In this document: piece after piece, positions 35,078-47,488 of the stretch
Position numbering within the stretch: the first letter of the stretch is position 1
Layout of the letters: each line of letters starts with the position of its first letter
Notes under the pieces: generated by a model
The model's database searches: none
What the model saw: the letters and a program-made list of their open reading frames with translations, nothing else
Told to the model about the DNA's origin: nothing
From: Hyperoplus lanceolatus
Taxonomy: Eukaryota; Chordata; Actinopteri; Uranoscopiformes; Ammodytidae
Assembly (NCBI GenBank): GCA_026929865.2
Contig: CM049406.2
Coordinates: 28,993,001 to 29,057,000 of the forward strand
Reading direction: 5' to 3'
DNA length: 64,000 bases
Translations under genes and position numbers: made by a program

Positions 35078-36505
35078 TGAATGAATGAATGAATGAATGA
35101 ATGAATTTTTATTTTTGTGTCATGTCCAAACAAGGACCCATCCCCTTCGGGATTATAAGACACCAACAACTGTATCAAATTCACATGATAACATTCACTT
35201 CCTGTAAATAAATGGAGATCACATTTCACAGTAGGACAACAAGGAAACAGACGCAAACAAAATAAAATAAAAGCAAACATAAAGATCTCATTGATAAGTA
35301 TGTTTTGTTCTCTTGGCCCAGGCCTTCTCCAGAAAGCCAGCAAGGGCAAATACCTTAAAATCAAAGAGCCACTTCAGCCTGTCTGCATCATTCATCCACA
35401 TGAAATCAACATCACCACACTGATCAAACAATCTCTGACGCAACCCATGGTACAGAGGGCAATAAAACAGAAAATGAAACTCATTCTCCACATCAAGGGT
35501 ACAATAATCACAAAGTCTTTCCTCCTCTGGGACCCCGCGGTAACGTCCTGTCTCCAGGTGCAGGGGCAAGATTCCAGAACGTAGCTGGGCGCACAGTGAT
35601 CTTTGCTTTTTGGATAAAGGAGCACACACATATTTCTCCTTCCTGTAATAGTTCTTAATCAAAGCATAAGTCCTCAATTTTGGTTTAAATAAAATGTCCT
35701 GTGCCCATTTATCTTGATACGTATTGGAAAGAGTTTCCTTAGCGGACACTATATTCACTGTATTTACACTTTGGAAAAGGTGAGTGGCTCCAATATCTGT
35801 GAATATTTCCTGCACCTCACTTGCCCATGCACCCTTCACAGTCACGTCCCATTGGAAAACCTTCTTGGCAACCCTCCTCTCTGGGATTTTTATTAAACGG
35901 TTCCATAGAGCCAACATACAACCCTTCCACCTTACTTCACTTGGCTCCCATCCCATGTCTCCCGCTATTGCAAGGACTGGGGCAAACCTGTGAACTCCCA
36001 GAAAGTATCGTATCGCTCTTTTCTGCACTGTCTCTCCTTTCCCGTTTACTTTTGCACCCCATATTCCCGCCATATAGTCCAAGACTGGACACACACAGGT
36101 ATGAAACAATTTAGAGTAGGTAGCATATCCCAGATTTCCCAACTGTTTAGTTTTAGCTATTACTCCACCAAGAGCCCTACCCGCAGAACCAGCCAGTACC
36201 TGTGTGCCATGCTGGAAATCCATATGATCACCCAACATAAAACCCAAATATTTGTAAGTTTCAACATAATCCAGCTTGTGGTCCCAAAAGTGGAACTGAA
36301 AGGTGCTTATTTTGTCCCTGGTCTGTCTAAAGTGCATGATCTGTGTTTTATTGTAGTTAACTCGAAGTCTCCACTTTTTACACCACTTCTCAGCACACTG
36401 TAGCATCTTCTGAAGGTCTTTTTCATTTTCCGCTAACAAAATGATATCGTCTGCGTAAAGTAATATATCAAGTGTATTGTGTGTTTCTTTGCTCTCATCA
36501 ACAGT
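35078..36505 (-). mobile_element. LINE, 5'-truncated but with clean frame
   Basis: Minus-strand non-LTR retrotransposon. Its 3' end is marked by an (ATTC)n tail at 35078-35106 (plus-strand GAATGAAT repeats), preceded by a ~180-bp 3' UTR. The coding part starts at the RT active site and is open to the end. The breakpoint near 36505 is typical 5' truncation by target-primed reverse transcription. Lack of internal stops suggests recent insertion. Confidence 0.85.
35288..36505 (-). CDS. LINE reverse transcriptase, C-terminal ~400 residues
   Basis: The frame begins within the RT palm: LDILLYADDIILLAEN carries the catalytic YADD. Next are LRVNYNKTQIMHF (the region after the active site), YKYLGFMLGD, LFHTCVCPVLDYMAGIWG and VQKRAIRYFLGVH, all standard for LINE RT thumb regions. 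The C-terminus has CDYC followed by ENEFHFLFYCPLY, a Cys/His knuckle of the kind found in several LINE clades. The end is a stop at 35288. Endonuclease and the front of the RT are missing. There are no internal stops in about 400 codons. Clade not determined. Confidence 0.85.
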   Translation of the reverse strand, partial: TVDESKETHNTLDILLYADDIILLAENEKDLQKMLQCAEKWCKKWRLRVNYNKTQIMHFRQTRDKISTFQFHFWDHKLDYVETYKYLGFMLGDHMDFQHGTQVLAGSAGRALGGVIAKTKQLGNLGYATYSKLFHTCVCPVLDYMAGIWGAKVNGKGETVQKRAIRYFLGVHRFAPVLAIAGDMGWEPSEVRWKGCMLALWNRLIKIPERRVAKKVFQWDVTVKGAWASEVQEIFTDIGATHLFQSVNTVNIVSAKETLSNTYQDKWAQDILFKPKLRTYALIKNYYRKEKYVCAPLSKKQRSLCAQLRSGILPLHLETGRYRGVPEEERLCDYCTLDVENEFHFLFYCPLYHGLRQRLFDQCGDVDFMWMNDADRLKWLFDFKVFALAGFLEKAWAKRTKHTYQ

Positions 36506-36603
36506 CTAATTACATTAACAAGGGTATTGCTGCTGTGTAGTAAAAAAAACATACAAGAGATGAAGGACAAGATGAAGGCATACTGAAGTTTGTAAATGCT
36601 TAA

Positions 36604-37076
36604 AGGTCACATATTATGCTAAATGCACTTTTTAAACGTGTTCTAACATATCCATGGGTCCACGGTGTGCCTCTCACTCTCCCCCTTTCTGAAACCCCCA
36701 CCCCCCCCCCCCCAATATACTCCAGTCAAAATTCTCCTCATTTCTGACCTCACAAACAGGAAAGCCAGAAGCTTCCACTGTGCAGCCTACACCCCTATTT
36801 CTTATTGGTCCACGGCCCTGACAGACAGAGGGTGAGGCGTATCTGGCTTCGCTTCCGGACAGGGGGCGGGGGGAGCTCAAAGATTGTATATTTACGAGGG
36901 GAGCTGCAGCTCTTTTTAAAAAATAGGCCATTGTGAGATTAGCTGAACATCAGCATAGTACAATAAATAATCTGAAAGTTTTTTTCAGCAAATAATTAAA
37001 GAAAAACGTATTAGGGACCACTAACACCATATAATATGGTGTATAATAGAACCGAAAAGTGTATAATATGGGAGCT
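36604..37076. mobile_element. TTAA-inserting MITE, 473 bp
   Basis: TTAA at 36600-36603 and 37077-37080 bracket ends AGGTCACATATTATG and inverted TATAATATGGGAGCT. These ends resemble those of the larger TTAA element at 45096-47484. No frame of note. Kolobok or piggyBac type by target site; not resolved. Confidence 0.7.
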
Positions 37077-37080
37077 TTAA

Positions 37081-40000
37081 ACATTTGCCAAAGTTTTACT
37101 GTCGAAACAAAAAAAAACATGAACTCTCAAGTTGAACATGAATAAAATATCAAACAAAAGCCAACACAAAAAGGAGCACAAAAACAAAGGGGGGAATATA
37201 TATAGATTTTTTTCACCCAAAAAATTCTCAGACTGATTTTTTGTTGTTGCTTTTTCTCGTTTGAATTGAGTGAGCATGGTGCAATGTTTGGCTCCGTTTG
37301 CAGGATAATGGGGTTGGACATGCACAAGGCCATGAGGACAGGTCGACTTATTGATGGCCTCGACTCCAGTGACTCATGCAGGTCAATATAAAATGACCAA
37401 GGTGCAGGAGTTTCCTCAAAGATTCAGTTGGGTGCCTTCGTTCCTGTTGCAAACAATTGCATGTTAGTAATCTCCGTTGAGCACTTTAAAACAGCATTAA
37501 TCTTGCATTTCCTTTTTTCAGGTTATGCCATTTCTTGGAGTAAACAGCACATGAGCACAAATCTGGGTTTAATCAATATTTTCATACTGAATTTATTTGT
37601 ACTCTGAGAAGGAATGTAGGACTTCCTCACACCATGCGTACGCACAAATGAAGGTTTGACTTTTAGAAAATGTAAACACACCTTTTAAACTAAATATATA
37701 TTCAAAACACATTAGTTGAAAAGGGCTTATAGGATTTGTTTTAAACTGTTAATTTAATAATGCATTGGCTACATGTATTGAATAACCATTAAATTGATGC
37801 ACTTTCATCCTCGTAAATTATTAATTAAAATAGTCTTCTATAATGGCTGAGTTCACAGTCCTAGCTTGCAATGCAGCAGTAAAACTATCCATATTTGGTT
37901 TGCATTGTTCATGTGTTCTGGTTACGCAATTGAAAATATAATCTTAGAATTACTAAATATGAATTACTTTTGGTGAGTTTCATCACTTTGGCCCATGTGT
38001 TGGCAGTAGGCCACTGATGGACTTTAATTAATCCAGCCATGTCATTTATCTTGGACTGATCAGGTGGGCCCATCCTTTCATTTTTTATTAAATGTTATCT
38101 CTTTTATGCTTCAACTTTAATATCAACAGTCCTTGTCTCTTGCGAAACAATCTTTACCGCCTCCATTATTGCATCTTATTTTAATCTTTTTTTAACCACC
38201 GTGACCCCCAAGGAAACACTTTGGCAAAAATAGCTTTTTGTGGCGGCTATTTCTTCAGGTGTGAATCTCTTCTTTTCTAATCTTGGGAGTATGCTTCTCG
38301 ATAAACTTCACCGTTGTATTCTTGACACGCCTTGGCAAGTTATCCAGAATCACTCCACCTTTTAATCGGAGCTCACAGCTCAGCAACACAACACAAAAGA
38401 GCTGTGCAACAACCTGCTATAATGTTTTTTTACAGTTCAGTGCACAGTAATTGAAGCAGCCTGGAATGCTTAATAAGTGGGCTGCTTCATTCATTTGCAT
38501 CGGTTTACAGAAATACTTTTTTGTAAGGAGTGTAAAAGTTTAACTAAAAGTATTCTAAAAGCTACTCTTTTTGTTGAGCTGACAGCACAAACCCAACCCG
38601 ATCCTGGTGTAACCTTGCTGTCCCAAATGTGTCCCTCTCTCGCACACGCCTTGTTCATTTTCTCTTAGCCAAATACAGCATATAGTCAGCAATATGTCAA
38701 CGAGACAATCACAATGAGCCAATCACATTGTCAAAATGGTCCTATCATTAGGAATGTAGTACTTGAAAGCGCGGCCAACTGCTAGGATATAAAATTAAAG
38801 AGGAGGCCAAAGAACTGAACTGATGTAACAAAAAACAACATAGTAGGGCACTTGACAAATACAATAATGCAGCTGCCTGTCTATTTTCTCTGAGTTTTTG
38901 TCTTTTTAACGTTGCCCTTTGAAGAATTAATCTAAATAAAAGTTGCCAAACTGTGTCTGTCTCTATTTCTGTCCATACCAAGATGGGAGTAACACAGGTA
39001 ACAGTTTGTACACTGGTTTTTACTATACTGATCACCTGCAGACTAAAGGGGGAAAGGCTTGGATAGACTGAGCCAAGGAGGGCAACAATATGTATGACGA
39101 AATCATGCTGAAAGAGTTAATGAGAGAGGAAGGAAAGAACCGCATACTGTAAGGCAAGAAGAAGTTTTAAGATATTTTACTACTTTTCTGGTCTTAATTT
39201 CTTGTTAAAAACTGCTATTGCCTGACACGAATCACATCACAAAAAAACATGTAGATTTTCGGGACACTCTTCATCTCACCCTAGCGAGCACAGCAGTCTG
39301 CTCCACACACTGATTTGAGCTTCTCCGCACCTCCCCCCTCCTGCAAACCCCAATCCGTTGTGATTGGTTACCTTTCTTCCGGGACATTTCCAGCAGCGCG
39401 GGGAGATTTCTGAAAGAGGAAGGTTGGGGCATGGCCAGAGCTTGCCTGAGAAGCATTACCATCCGGGGACGTGACGACACGATACCCGGAAATTTGAACA
39501 AGTGAATTCTCGACCGGTTGCCCTAGTGTTTAGTGCTCTGCATAACCACCCGAGACGGTGAGCAGGGAATACGTCTAAATGCATGTACGTAATTATTTGA
39601 TACACTAGTATGATTAAACATGACTATAAATCATTATAACAACGTTTATAGGTCATAAAAGTCAAAAAGTATCATAGGTCCTCTTTAAAGAATTCTGGTC
39701 CACCTCTGAACAAAACTCTAACAGAACAACAATCAAAATAGACCTAGAACACAGACAATATCCCAGAAGCTCTAGCTCATGAAGATGTCCTCATCTGACA
39801 ACACAACCTAGCCCTTCAGGAAATCATGGATTCTCTCAAGTGACTCCCTGACCCTTACTGCGTGGCTCAGATAGCAATCAGGCAGAACACATATTTACAC
39901 ACATCTCCCTTACTCCCCTCTGAGTTCTACTGTGCCCTCTAGCACCTTGACCTTCCACAGGCATTGCTAACTCCTCAGCCCACGGAGCTTCACGTGCAAA

Positions 40001-40344
40001 CCTTAAGAGATTTAAAGACATGCAAGTAATTCCTTATTCAGTATTTCCTTGTTTTGGAGCAGCAGCTTTTAGGTAACACCACCTGCAAGGTCTAAGATAA
40101 CACACCTCATGGGGTTACTCGGGAAGTGCATTAGCTCAGGCATCAGCTGTGTCAGAGGGTCGACTCATAGCTAACCACTCGTGTACTGGCTTTATAGACA
40201 AAATGAAAAAGGTTTCTGAACATCTGTCGAGGTGGTTTGACATTGCTCAGTGTATTTCACAGTATCTCTCGTACAGGGCTCTCGACTCCAGACACAGTTG
40301 CTTTCGCCCACTTGCTCTTCTCTTCCGTCAAGAACGGGTTAAAG
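37081..40344. other. No recognised gene; one MITE-like end
   Basis: About 3.3 kb, mostly AT-rich. Near 39650-39690, CATAGGTCCTCTTTAAAG looks like the right end of another TTAA-type MITE, but its left end was not found. A CpG-bearing stretch lies at 39270-39560. No exon recognised. Confidence 0.45.
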
Positions 40345-40352
40345 TCCTTGGG

Positions 40353-41256
40353 CAGTGTTGTGCCTGAACGCGTTCATATTTTGGGTGAACGTGAACTGAA
40401 TATGTATTTCTGCCTGATGAACGTTATTGCGAACGCGTTCATTCTGGCGTTTGTGAACGGCGCTCTTACAGTGATTCAATCGTTCATCGAGTGCCAGATT
40501 TCCATAGAAAACCCCACTAATAGACAGCGCCTTAATATGTAGCGGAAATACACCTAATCTGGCAACACCTGCCACCACAGTGTCGCACCGCCGCTGCGTC
40601 ATCAAAATGCGAAACGCTGCGGAAAAACACAAAAACAAATGAATGCAGCAGCACTTACTCAAGACTATGGACCTATCCTCAGGCTCTACATCTTCTTCGT
40701 ATGATTGTTACCTACCTCGGATTGTGTTAATGTTAATAATGATGTCAGCACATCTTCTGGACTTTGTTGTTAACAGTATACTGCAGTTTAGAATGGTCTC
40801 CTTGAGGGTTTACTATTTTAAGTTGGAATTTGTTTGTAGAACCTGCCTGGTATATTATTCCAGTATCGCTTTCTTTGAATGAAATTTCATGTGAATTGTT
40901 TCCAGGTTTGGAAAATTATAAAAATGGAAAAACATTTGCACCTTAACTGTTTTTGTTTGAATAATTCCTCATTAAAAAGACCATCAAACAGCAACTTTTT
41001 CCTCATATTTTTGAGAATATACTGTAGGGGTAAAAGCTGCAGCTGGCTTCTAGTGTGGATTGAATGTTGTTGAAATAATTTCTGTTTGTGGTTCTATATG
41101 GTATGTGGCAATTATTTAGAAAAATAATAGCCTGCAGCAACATATTGAAGAAAAAAATAACTATGAACTAGTTAATTTTTGGACTGTGAACTTAGTTCAT
41201 GATTTTTAATCATGAACTGAACTAGTTCACGTAGAAAAAGAACTTTCCCACCACTG
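40353..41256. mobile_element. Non-autonomous hAT element, TSD TCCTTGGG
   Basis: The exact 8-bp duplication TCCTTGGG (40345-40352 and 41257-41264) flanks CAGTGTTGTGCCTGAACG at the left and TTCCCACCACTG at the right. Both subterminal regions are full of GTTCA/TGAAC motifs (for example GAACGCGTTCA and TGAACTAGTTCA). No transposase. Confidence 0.88.
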
Positions 41257-41264
41257 TCCTTGGG

Positions 41265-42049
41265 TTGGTTGCCACTGTGATTGCTACTTTCAGGGCTCCC
41301 GACTACTACTTGTTGGATTCTCAGATTTGTTTCCTGTGTCATTGAGGTTAACTAATGCATGCTACCTCTTCACCTGAATTCTAAGCTGCTTTGCCTTTTT
41401 TTTGTATCTCCCTTTCTCTCTCGGTCACGTCCATTAATTTTTTTGCATAACATCACACCAGTAATATGATTTAAATAGTCCCTGCAAAATGTGTCTGCAC
41501 TAACAATGCATTAGGCTACATGAAACATGTTTATATTCTTTAGTGCTTTCTATTGGAACAATTTGAAACTTGCACATGCCAAAGAGTTTGCACATTGTAT
41601 TGATTATTCCACATCCTTCCACTCCCATACAATGGATCCAGCATTATTTTATTTGGAAACAGTTTTTTCCATCTTCTGTTAATCTGTAAACTGAGAACAC
41701 TAATTATGACTCATTCCAACCACTTACTAATTGTTTATCACCACTAACCCCCTGAAGATAGCAGCCACACTTTAAATGCAGAACCGGTTTTGATCCATAA
41801 TAGTAGTCTATGTGTATAAAAGGCTCTGACATGTATAATGGTTACTGTCGCTTTAAGAGCAGTTGCTCTATAGTGTAAGTTAAGTTTCGTTTTCTGCCTG
41901 TTAGTCCGAGAGATTCATGCGAGCGCAAACAGCAGGTGACTCATCGTCCCTCTGTTACCTGCCTTGTTTGATTCTCCTGTATTTAGTTAATGAAAATAAA
42001 ATTGGAAGACAATCAGAGGATTTAAATAAATATGGCTGAGAATAATAGC
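41265..42049. other. No recognised feature
   Basis: Unique-looking AT-rich sequence; nothing recognised. Confidence 0.45.
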
Positions 42050-42142
42050 CTATAGTCCAGGGGTGGCCAACCAGTCAGATACAAAGAGCCACATTTTTTA
42101 CTGTGTTACTGCAAAGAGCCACATCGTACACACGGGTACACA

Positions 42143-43139
42143 CAGTGGCGATTCCAGGAAATTTTGACTGGGGGTGGCCAAGGTGGGCCACAGAGTTAGA
42201 GTGGGGTGGCCATCGCACCCCTGAATGAATAGCATGTGATATGCTGTACAACCAATTCAAAGATGATTTATAATCCAAATCCCAAATCATGTTAGTATCC
42301 ATTGTAATGTTTGTCAGAAAACTAAACCCCTGAAGGGGGATCTGGGGGCATCCCCCCCCCCAGAAGATTTTTTTGTGTTTTTAACATGTAATCTAAGCAT
42401 TCTGGTGCATTCTCGCGAAGATAATAAAGGAAAAAGTCAATATTTATTTCAGCTCAGATGAATAGTAAAATTAGCAAGACAACATAACTTGCTAGCAGCC
42501 AGATGCCTAACAACTGGACAGAGGGATGGATGACCACTAGCTTTTGACCAAATACCTTGCTAAAAAAATAAACCTTTATTTATGAAAGTCTGCCCTTGCT
42601 AAGAACATGTTACACTCGCTAACTACAAACTTTAATTTTTTTATTCAGATTTCAAAAATCTGCTGGGACACGTGCCTATACACATGCATGGGTGGCACGC
42701 ATGTCACAAGCACACTTATGCTGTTTTCAAGACCTTTGCTGACCAGAGACCAGTTCTAGTGGCCACAGTCCTACCATTAATTTAGTAATAGAAAATTGCA
42801 AACTGATCTCATATCAGTGGATTGGAGTGTTTGTGTGATGAACTTGGCAACTACCTATCAAAAAAAGTTAAGAAAGAAAAAAAAATACATATCTCTGAAC
42901 TAGGATACATATCAGGAAAAAAATGTAATTAAAAAAATAAAATGAAAATAAAAAATAACATTTGAACTGGGGGGGGGGGGCACTGGGGTGGCCAGTAAGA
43001 TTTCAGGGGGGGGGGGGGCGTTTTTATTTTCGCGGGGAGCTTGCACATGCATGCACAAACATTATTTATTAAAAAAAAATAAAAAGGGGCCCCACACTAG
43101 GACTTGAAACGGGCCCCCAGATCGTTAAGGCCGCCCCTG
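42143..43139. mobile_element. Nested hAT-like element, ends mismatched
   Basis: The left edge CAGTGGCGATTCCAGGAAAT and right edge TTAAGGCCGCCCCTG look like hAT ends but match each other poorly (CAG-GGCG only), and the 8-mers outside differ. It may be two fused fragments. It contains a copy of the C/G-rich module (42310-42425) and G-runs at 42970 and 43005. Confidence 0.5.
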
Positions 43140-43223
43140 TGATAATGACAGGACTGGACTAAAGACGACAGGGCAGTCATTTTCAACAATGAACATTGTG
43201 TGCACTGCCTCACACACAAACTC

Positions 43224-43472
43224 TCAGTTCAACCAAGTCCACAAACAAAAATATAACAATTTAAAATAGCGTTTTTCTCTTACTATGCATGTTGCTTTGT
43301 GGGACTTACTTGTAGCATGGAGAGAGCTGAAGTGGCGCTGCAGATTTGAAGCCTTGAAATGCGCAAATGACACCTGGCATATAAGGCAGAATGGCTTGGC
43401 ATAACGTTCAACAAAAAATATGAACTCTCCCACTCTGTTTCGGAGCAAACTTGACACAAATAGTTTACTCAT
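43224..43472 (-). pseudogene. hAT transposase BED-finger exon remnant
   Basis: About 80 codons with FFVERYAKPFCLICQVSF and ASNLQRHFSSLHA: a C-x2-C ... H-x4-H BED-type zinc finger, as at the start of ZBED/GTF2IRD2-like hAT transposases. No catalytic domain follows. It is oriented opposite to the window and lies inside the TSD-flanked hAT. Confidence 0.7.
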
Positions 43473-43724
43473 GGAAAACCTCCCTCCAAGCTGAGCGGGC
43501 AGTTTAATGTTGCGTCCGCACCAAACGTTTGCGAACGTTATGTTGCGTCCTCAATTAAACATTTGCGAACAGCCATACACATAGGCCCACACAAAAAAAA
43601 ATATATATAAAAAAAAAAAAAAAAATTATAATCACATAATTTGATATGAACTGAAGAGCCGCACAAAGCTGGGCAGAGCCGCATGCGGCTCGCGAGCCGC
43701 GGGTTGGCCACCCCTGCTATAGTC

Positions 43725-45091
43725 TAAAGAAAGCAAAGTCTCATCATCATCATTCCTTGCATTCTAACCGATGCACCATTCCTGGATGCTATTCATACCT
43801 ATTGATCTAGCCCTCTTGCATTATCACTAAAACACTGTTTTATTTTATAAAAAATACTCGCAAATGTAGCCTACTTTACATAGATTTTTAGTTAATAAAC
43901 GGTGTGCACCTCCCTTGGTGCTGACATGGACCTATTATAAGAGGCTGCCCGTAATAAATGGGATGCCATGGTTGTGTTACAAAAACTCCCCCGGCGCTCG
44001 TTCGCCTTCCTCTCATAAGGACCAGGCTCTGTACAGCGGCCGCTTATGCTGTCAAGCGCCCGTCTACAAAAAAGGTCCATGCTATGAACGACAGCCACCA
44101 TCGCCGCCTTTCGCGCCCCCTCCACCCGCTCGTTCGGCTGTCATAAGAGCATCAGAGCCCTCGTCTTTTTTTCTCCCCCTCTCGTCGTTGTTTTCACATG
44201 GCGATTAAAGTAAACACTCACAAGGCACAGACTACGTCACAGCTGCGCGCCCAGGAGACTCTGGTTGGGAGGGGTGAGTGAGTGAGTTGCCAATGCATGT
44301 AGTCTGAGGCAGAGAGCCACAGGAAAGAGCGAGACAAGCGAACACCAGCGAGCTAGCCGGTGGCGGCGGCGGCGAAAAAAAACCACATTACGTGCCAATT
44401 TGTATTCGATGGTCGCGATAGGGTCATTTTATACATCCCCTGGAGCACATCTCGCGATACATCGAATATATTCGATATATCGCCCAGCCCTAGTTTCACC
44501 ATTTCCTGGTGTGTCCCTTTCAAAATAAGACTTCCAACAAGCGAAAAAAAAAAAAAGAAGAAAGAAAAAGGCAATGGGGCGCACGGATTACTGTCCAGAC
44601 TCAATATTAGACTCAATATAAATCATATGCATCATAAATGACAGGAAATAACTTAATTTTTAATGGGAATTATCTATGAAAACTCTATGTAGAAAGATAG
44701 GGCTTTTAGAAGCAGTGCTGCAGCAGCAGCAGCTGCTGAGACGTTCCATGTGTGTCTGAGAAAAGTCCGAGAGACGCAGCAGTAAGGTAAGGCGACGCGC
44801 TCCAGAGGTAGACGCAGGATGTGTGCAGAGGCCGTTAGCCTTTTACATGGAAAAATGTGCATTGTTTAAGGATCCAGAAATGTTTGTTAAAGTTCACACC
44901 CCTATCCCTGTTGATTGTAGGCTAGACAATTCTAAGTTTTTTTAACTGTTTTGATCCATAGTCAATCATGAATTTGTATCATTTCAGAGAACACCTAAGA
45001 TCAGAAAACTGAAGTTGTCAGGGACTTTAATAAAGTTCAGTGATTCCTCCAGTCACACACAAACTGATCCAGACAGAGATAATGCTCCAAT
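43725..45091. other. No gene recognised; hAT right end at 44400-44492
   Basis: The stretch ending ATATATCGCCCAGCCCTA at 44492 is a familiar hAT right terminus rich in TCGA motifs, but no left terminus or target duplication was found. Around 43960-44370 the sequence is CpG-richer, with a GGC triplet run near 44360. A CAG run lies near 44720. Confidence 0.45.
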
Positions 45092-45500
45092 TTAAAGGAG
45101 ACATATTATGAAAAACCAAACATTGCCGGTGTTTGGGCACACTGTTTAGGTTATTGGCGTCCCTACCAGCACACATAAGCTTCAAAAAGACAAATTTGTC
45201 AGTTTCTTCTGGGACACTTATTTTGAAAAAGGGGGATTTGAAGGTTTGTTCCAAAATACACCGACTGATGACGAAATCGGTCGGTTTTCATTATCATAAA
45301 TACTCCCACGGGAAAGCTCACCAGAAACTCGGCAGTTGAGTGGCAAATCAATACGCCCCGTTGGTAACCACACACACCTGGCTGAGCCTCCACTCGCTCA
45401 TGCAACATCAAGCTGCAGTGTGAGCTCAACCTCAAGCTACCATCACACCCCAGCCTCGAAGCACACTAGGGCTGAATGGATTTACTTCATTTTTTGTTAG

Positions 45501-46389
45501 GCTATCTCCAGCAATCTGCAATTGCAATCTGTTAGTGTGATCAAAGCCTTTTTACTGGAGTGTGGAGGAGACTGTGCCAGGAAGACTGAGAGACACCATC
45601 CGTCCGAAATGTAAGTAGTCCTATTTTAAAAATAATTCTGTCCGTTTGTTAGTTCAATGTCTGTAATGTGCTTTATTTTATCCGTCCTATAATAACCAAC
45701 ACCGACTGAAATGAGAGAATGCGGGGTTTAGTCGTCAGCATTAGCGCCCGCTAGCTTTACCGTTAGCTTTATGCTAACGGTTGGAGCTGTGAGTCTTTTG
45801 CAGTGACTGTTATTTGGCTCTTTTGTGAGCTCACGTTAGTCCTGCCGTGACAGCCCCTGTGTAAAAAACAGACGGTGAAACTGTAGGATGTGTTGGAAAC
45901 TGAAGAGTATTTTTTTAATAGCTTCATCCTGCTAACTGCTAGCTGTCTGATTGTATAGCTCAAGTACACACCGCAATACGTCTGCGGACAGTGTGTAGTA
46001 CAAGCAGCAGGGCCTATTACATGATCTCCAGTGTAATGTACACATAGACAGGAATACTGTAAGTTGTCTCTGCTGGTGTTTGTTTCCTGTCCATTATATT
46101 TCAAAAATCACACAGTATCACTCAGAACTTGTTGCTTATTGAGCCAGGGCTATACTGAATTTGTTGTAGCTTTGCGATAACAGATGTATGATGTAGGCCT
46201 ATACATGTTAGCTAGGCTACATGATGTAACATTGAATGTGCCATGTTTTACAGGTATCTGAGTGACCTGATGGAGCCGGACGGAGCCACCAAGACCGTCA
46301 CACTCTCCGTTCCTTCAGAGGAGGATGTGTTCACTGGGTGGGACAGGTGGTCTTCTTCAGGGCCCAACAACAACTGGACAGTTACATAA
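45501..46389 (+). CDS. Spliced frame in TTAA element, unknown product
   Basis: Exon A 45501-45610 has an acceptor after a T-rich tract and a GTAAG donor. Exon B 46254-46389 follows a TTTTACAG acceptor. The phases join exactly. Exon A gives VIKAFLLECGGDCARKTERH, with a C-x3-C pair. Exon B gives YLSDLMEPDGATKTVTLSVP and EEDVFTGWDRWSSSG, ending in TAA, followed by AATAAA at 46450. An upstream first exon is implied but was not found. I do not recognise the family. It could be the tail of an element-encoded protein or a captured host fragment. Confidence 0.45.
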
Positions 46390-46449
46390 AAGTTATGGCT
46401 TTGCTTCTGTTTGATATGTACACTTCATATTTTCATTCCACTGGCTATG

Positions 46450-46455
46450 AATAAA
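46450..46455 (+). terminator. Poly(A) signal AATAAA
   Basis: Lies 61 bp after the stop of the spliced frame in the TTAA element, at a normal 3'-UTR distance. Confidence 0.5.
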
Positions 46456-47488
46456 CTGCTTTATTTTTAAGGATGTTTTTGGTCTTTTTAAAATGTAATG
46501 ATACTGTCTTATCAGAGAAAATCTTCAGCGAGATGAAAATGTGAGTTTCAAGTAATCCTTTACTACAGGTAGCAAACAGTGACAGTAAGCAACACAATAC
46601 ATTTATTAACGGTAAAACTTTATTATGAATGAGTGATCACAATACAAATGATACATTATCTACTAGATATTGAAATGTTGTCAGATAATTTGCAGCTCTG
46701 ACAAACCTAGAGCATAATTATTTCAACCATACATTTTACAAAAGATAATGCCTTTACAGTGAATCTTGACATGATTCAGGATACATTCTTTTCCATTATG
46801 GTTACCGTACATTTTTACATGTCAACTCAGTATCGGTTCACAACCAAAGCTTTTTCACTCCACTGGGCTGTAGATCATTCCACAGACCTGTAAAGACAAA
46901 CGTAAAACAGGGTGTATGTTACCAGTTTAGAGAGTTTATGCATAAATACTTAGGCCAAATTATGTTATTGACTGTGACATAATTAAACAGTATTTACCTG
47001 AGGATAATGTCAGGGAAATCAGAAATCTTGATGCCATTTTCACAGTTTTCAGCTCAGACTCCTGTTTGAACAGGTTCAGTTGTACATCTTTTAGTTTAGA
47101 ACTGGTTAGTGTGCCGATATTTGTGGTAGAAATGAAGCTAAACATGTTTACATTGGTCTCCATGCTGCATTGGCCAAAAGTAAACAAAACTGACAGCTGG
47201 GCGTGTGTTATGCCCATGTAGGTAGGTATAGAGTAAATGAGCAGGGCGGTGCATGCACGCCCATGTAGATCTGACCAGTCAGAGCAGACTAGTATTTTTG
47301 CGAAGGGGGGTAGATGTCAAAACCAACCTTTTGAGATAGAGGCAAAAGAAGGCTGGAAAAGGCGATGAAGAAATGGGCAATGGTAGAAAACTAATGGGTT
47401 TTTTGAACAATAAACCATGAAAACGTTTCTAGTAGACCTTGGAAATACACCTTTAAAACCGAGATTTAGCATAATATGTCCCCTTTAA

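Larger units (their letters stand above)
42058..43716 (-). mobile_element. hAT element, TSD CTATAGTC, with nested element
   Basis: CAGGGGTGGCCAACC at the left and its exact inverse GGTTGGCCACCCCTG at the right, bracketed by identical CTATAGTC (42050-42057 and 43717-43724). Just inside both ends are AAAGAGCCACAT / GAGCCGCATGCGGCTC motifs. On the minus strand it keeps one BED-finger exon, and much of the rest is taken up by a second element at about 42143-43139. Confidence 0.9.
45096..47484 (+). mobile_element. TTAA-inserting element with spliced frame
   Basis: Ends AGGAGACATATTATG and inverted CATAATATGTCCCCT match at 13 of 15 positions and are bracketed by TTAA at 45092-45095 and 47485-47488. 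Kolobok is favoured over piggyBac because of the AGGGG-type end (inference). Inside is a multi-exon reading frame with a poly(A) signal, then about 1 kb of non-coding sequence. No DDE transposase domain recognised. Confidence 0.72.

Noticed and set aside
35990-36403. 137-codon plus-strand frame
   Set aside because: Antisense shadow of the LINE reverse transcriptase.
42135-43147. Target duplication around the nested hAT-like element
   Set aside because: The 8-mers outside the tips (GGTACACA and TGATAATG) do not match.
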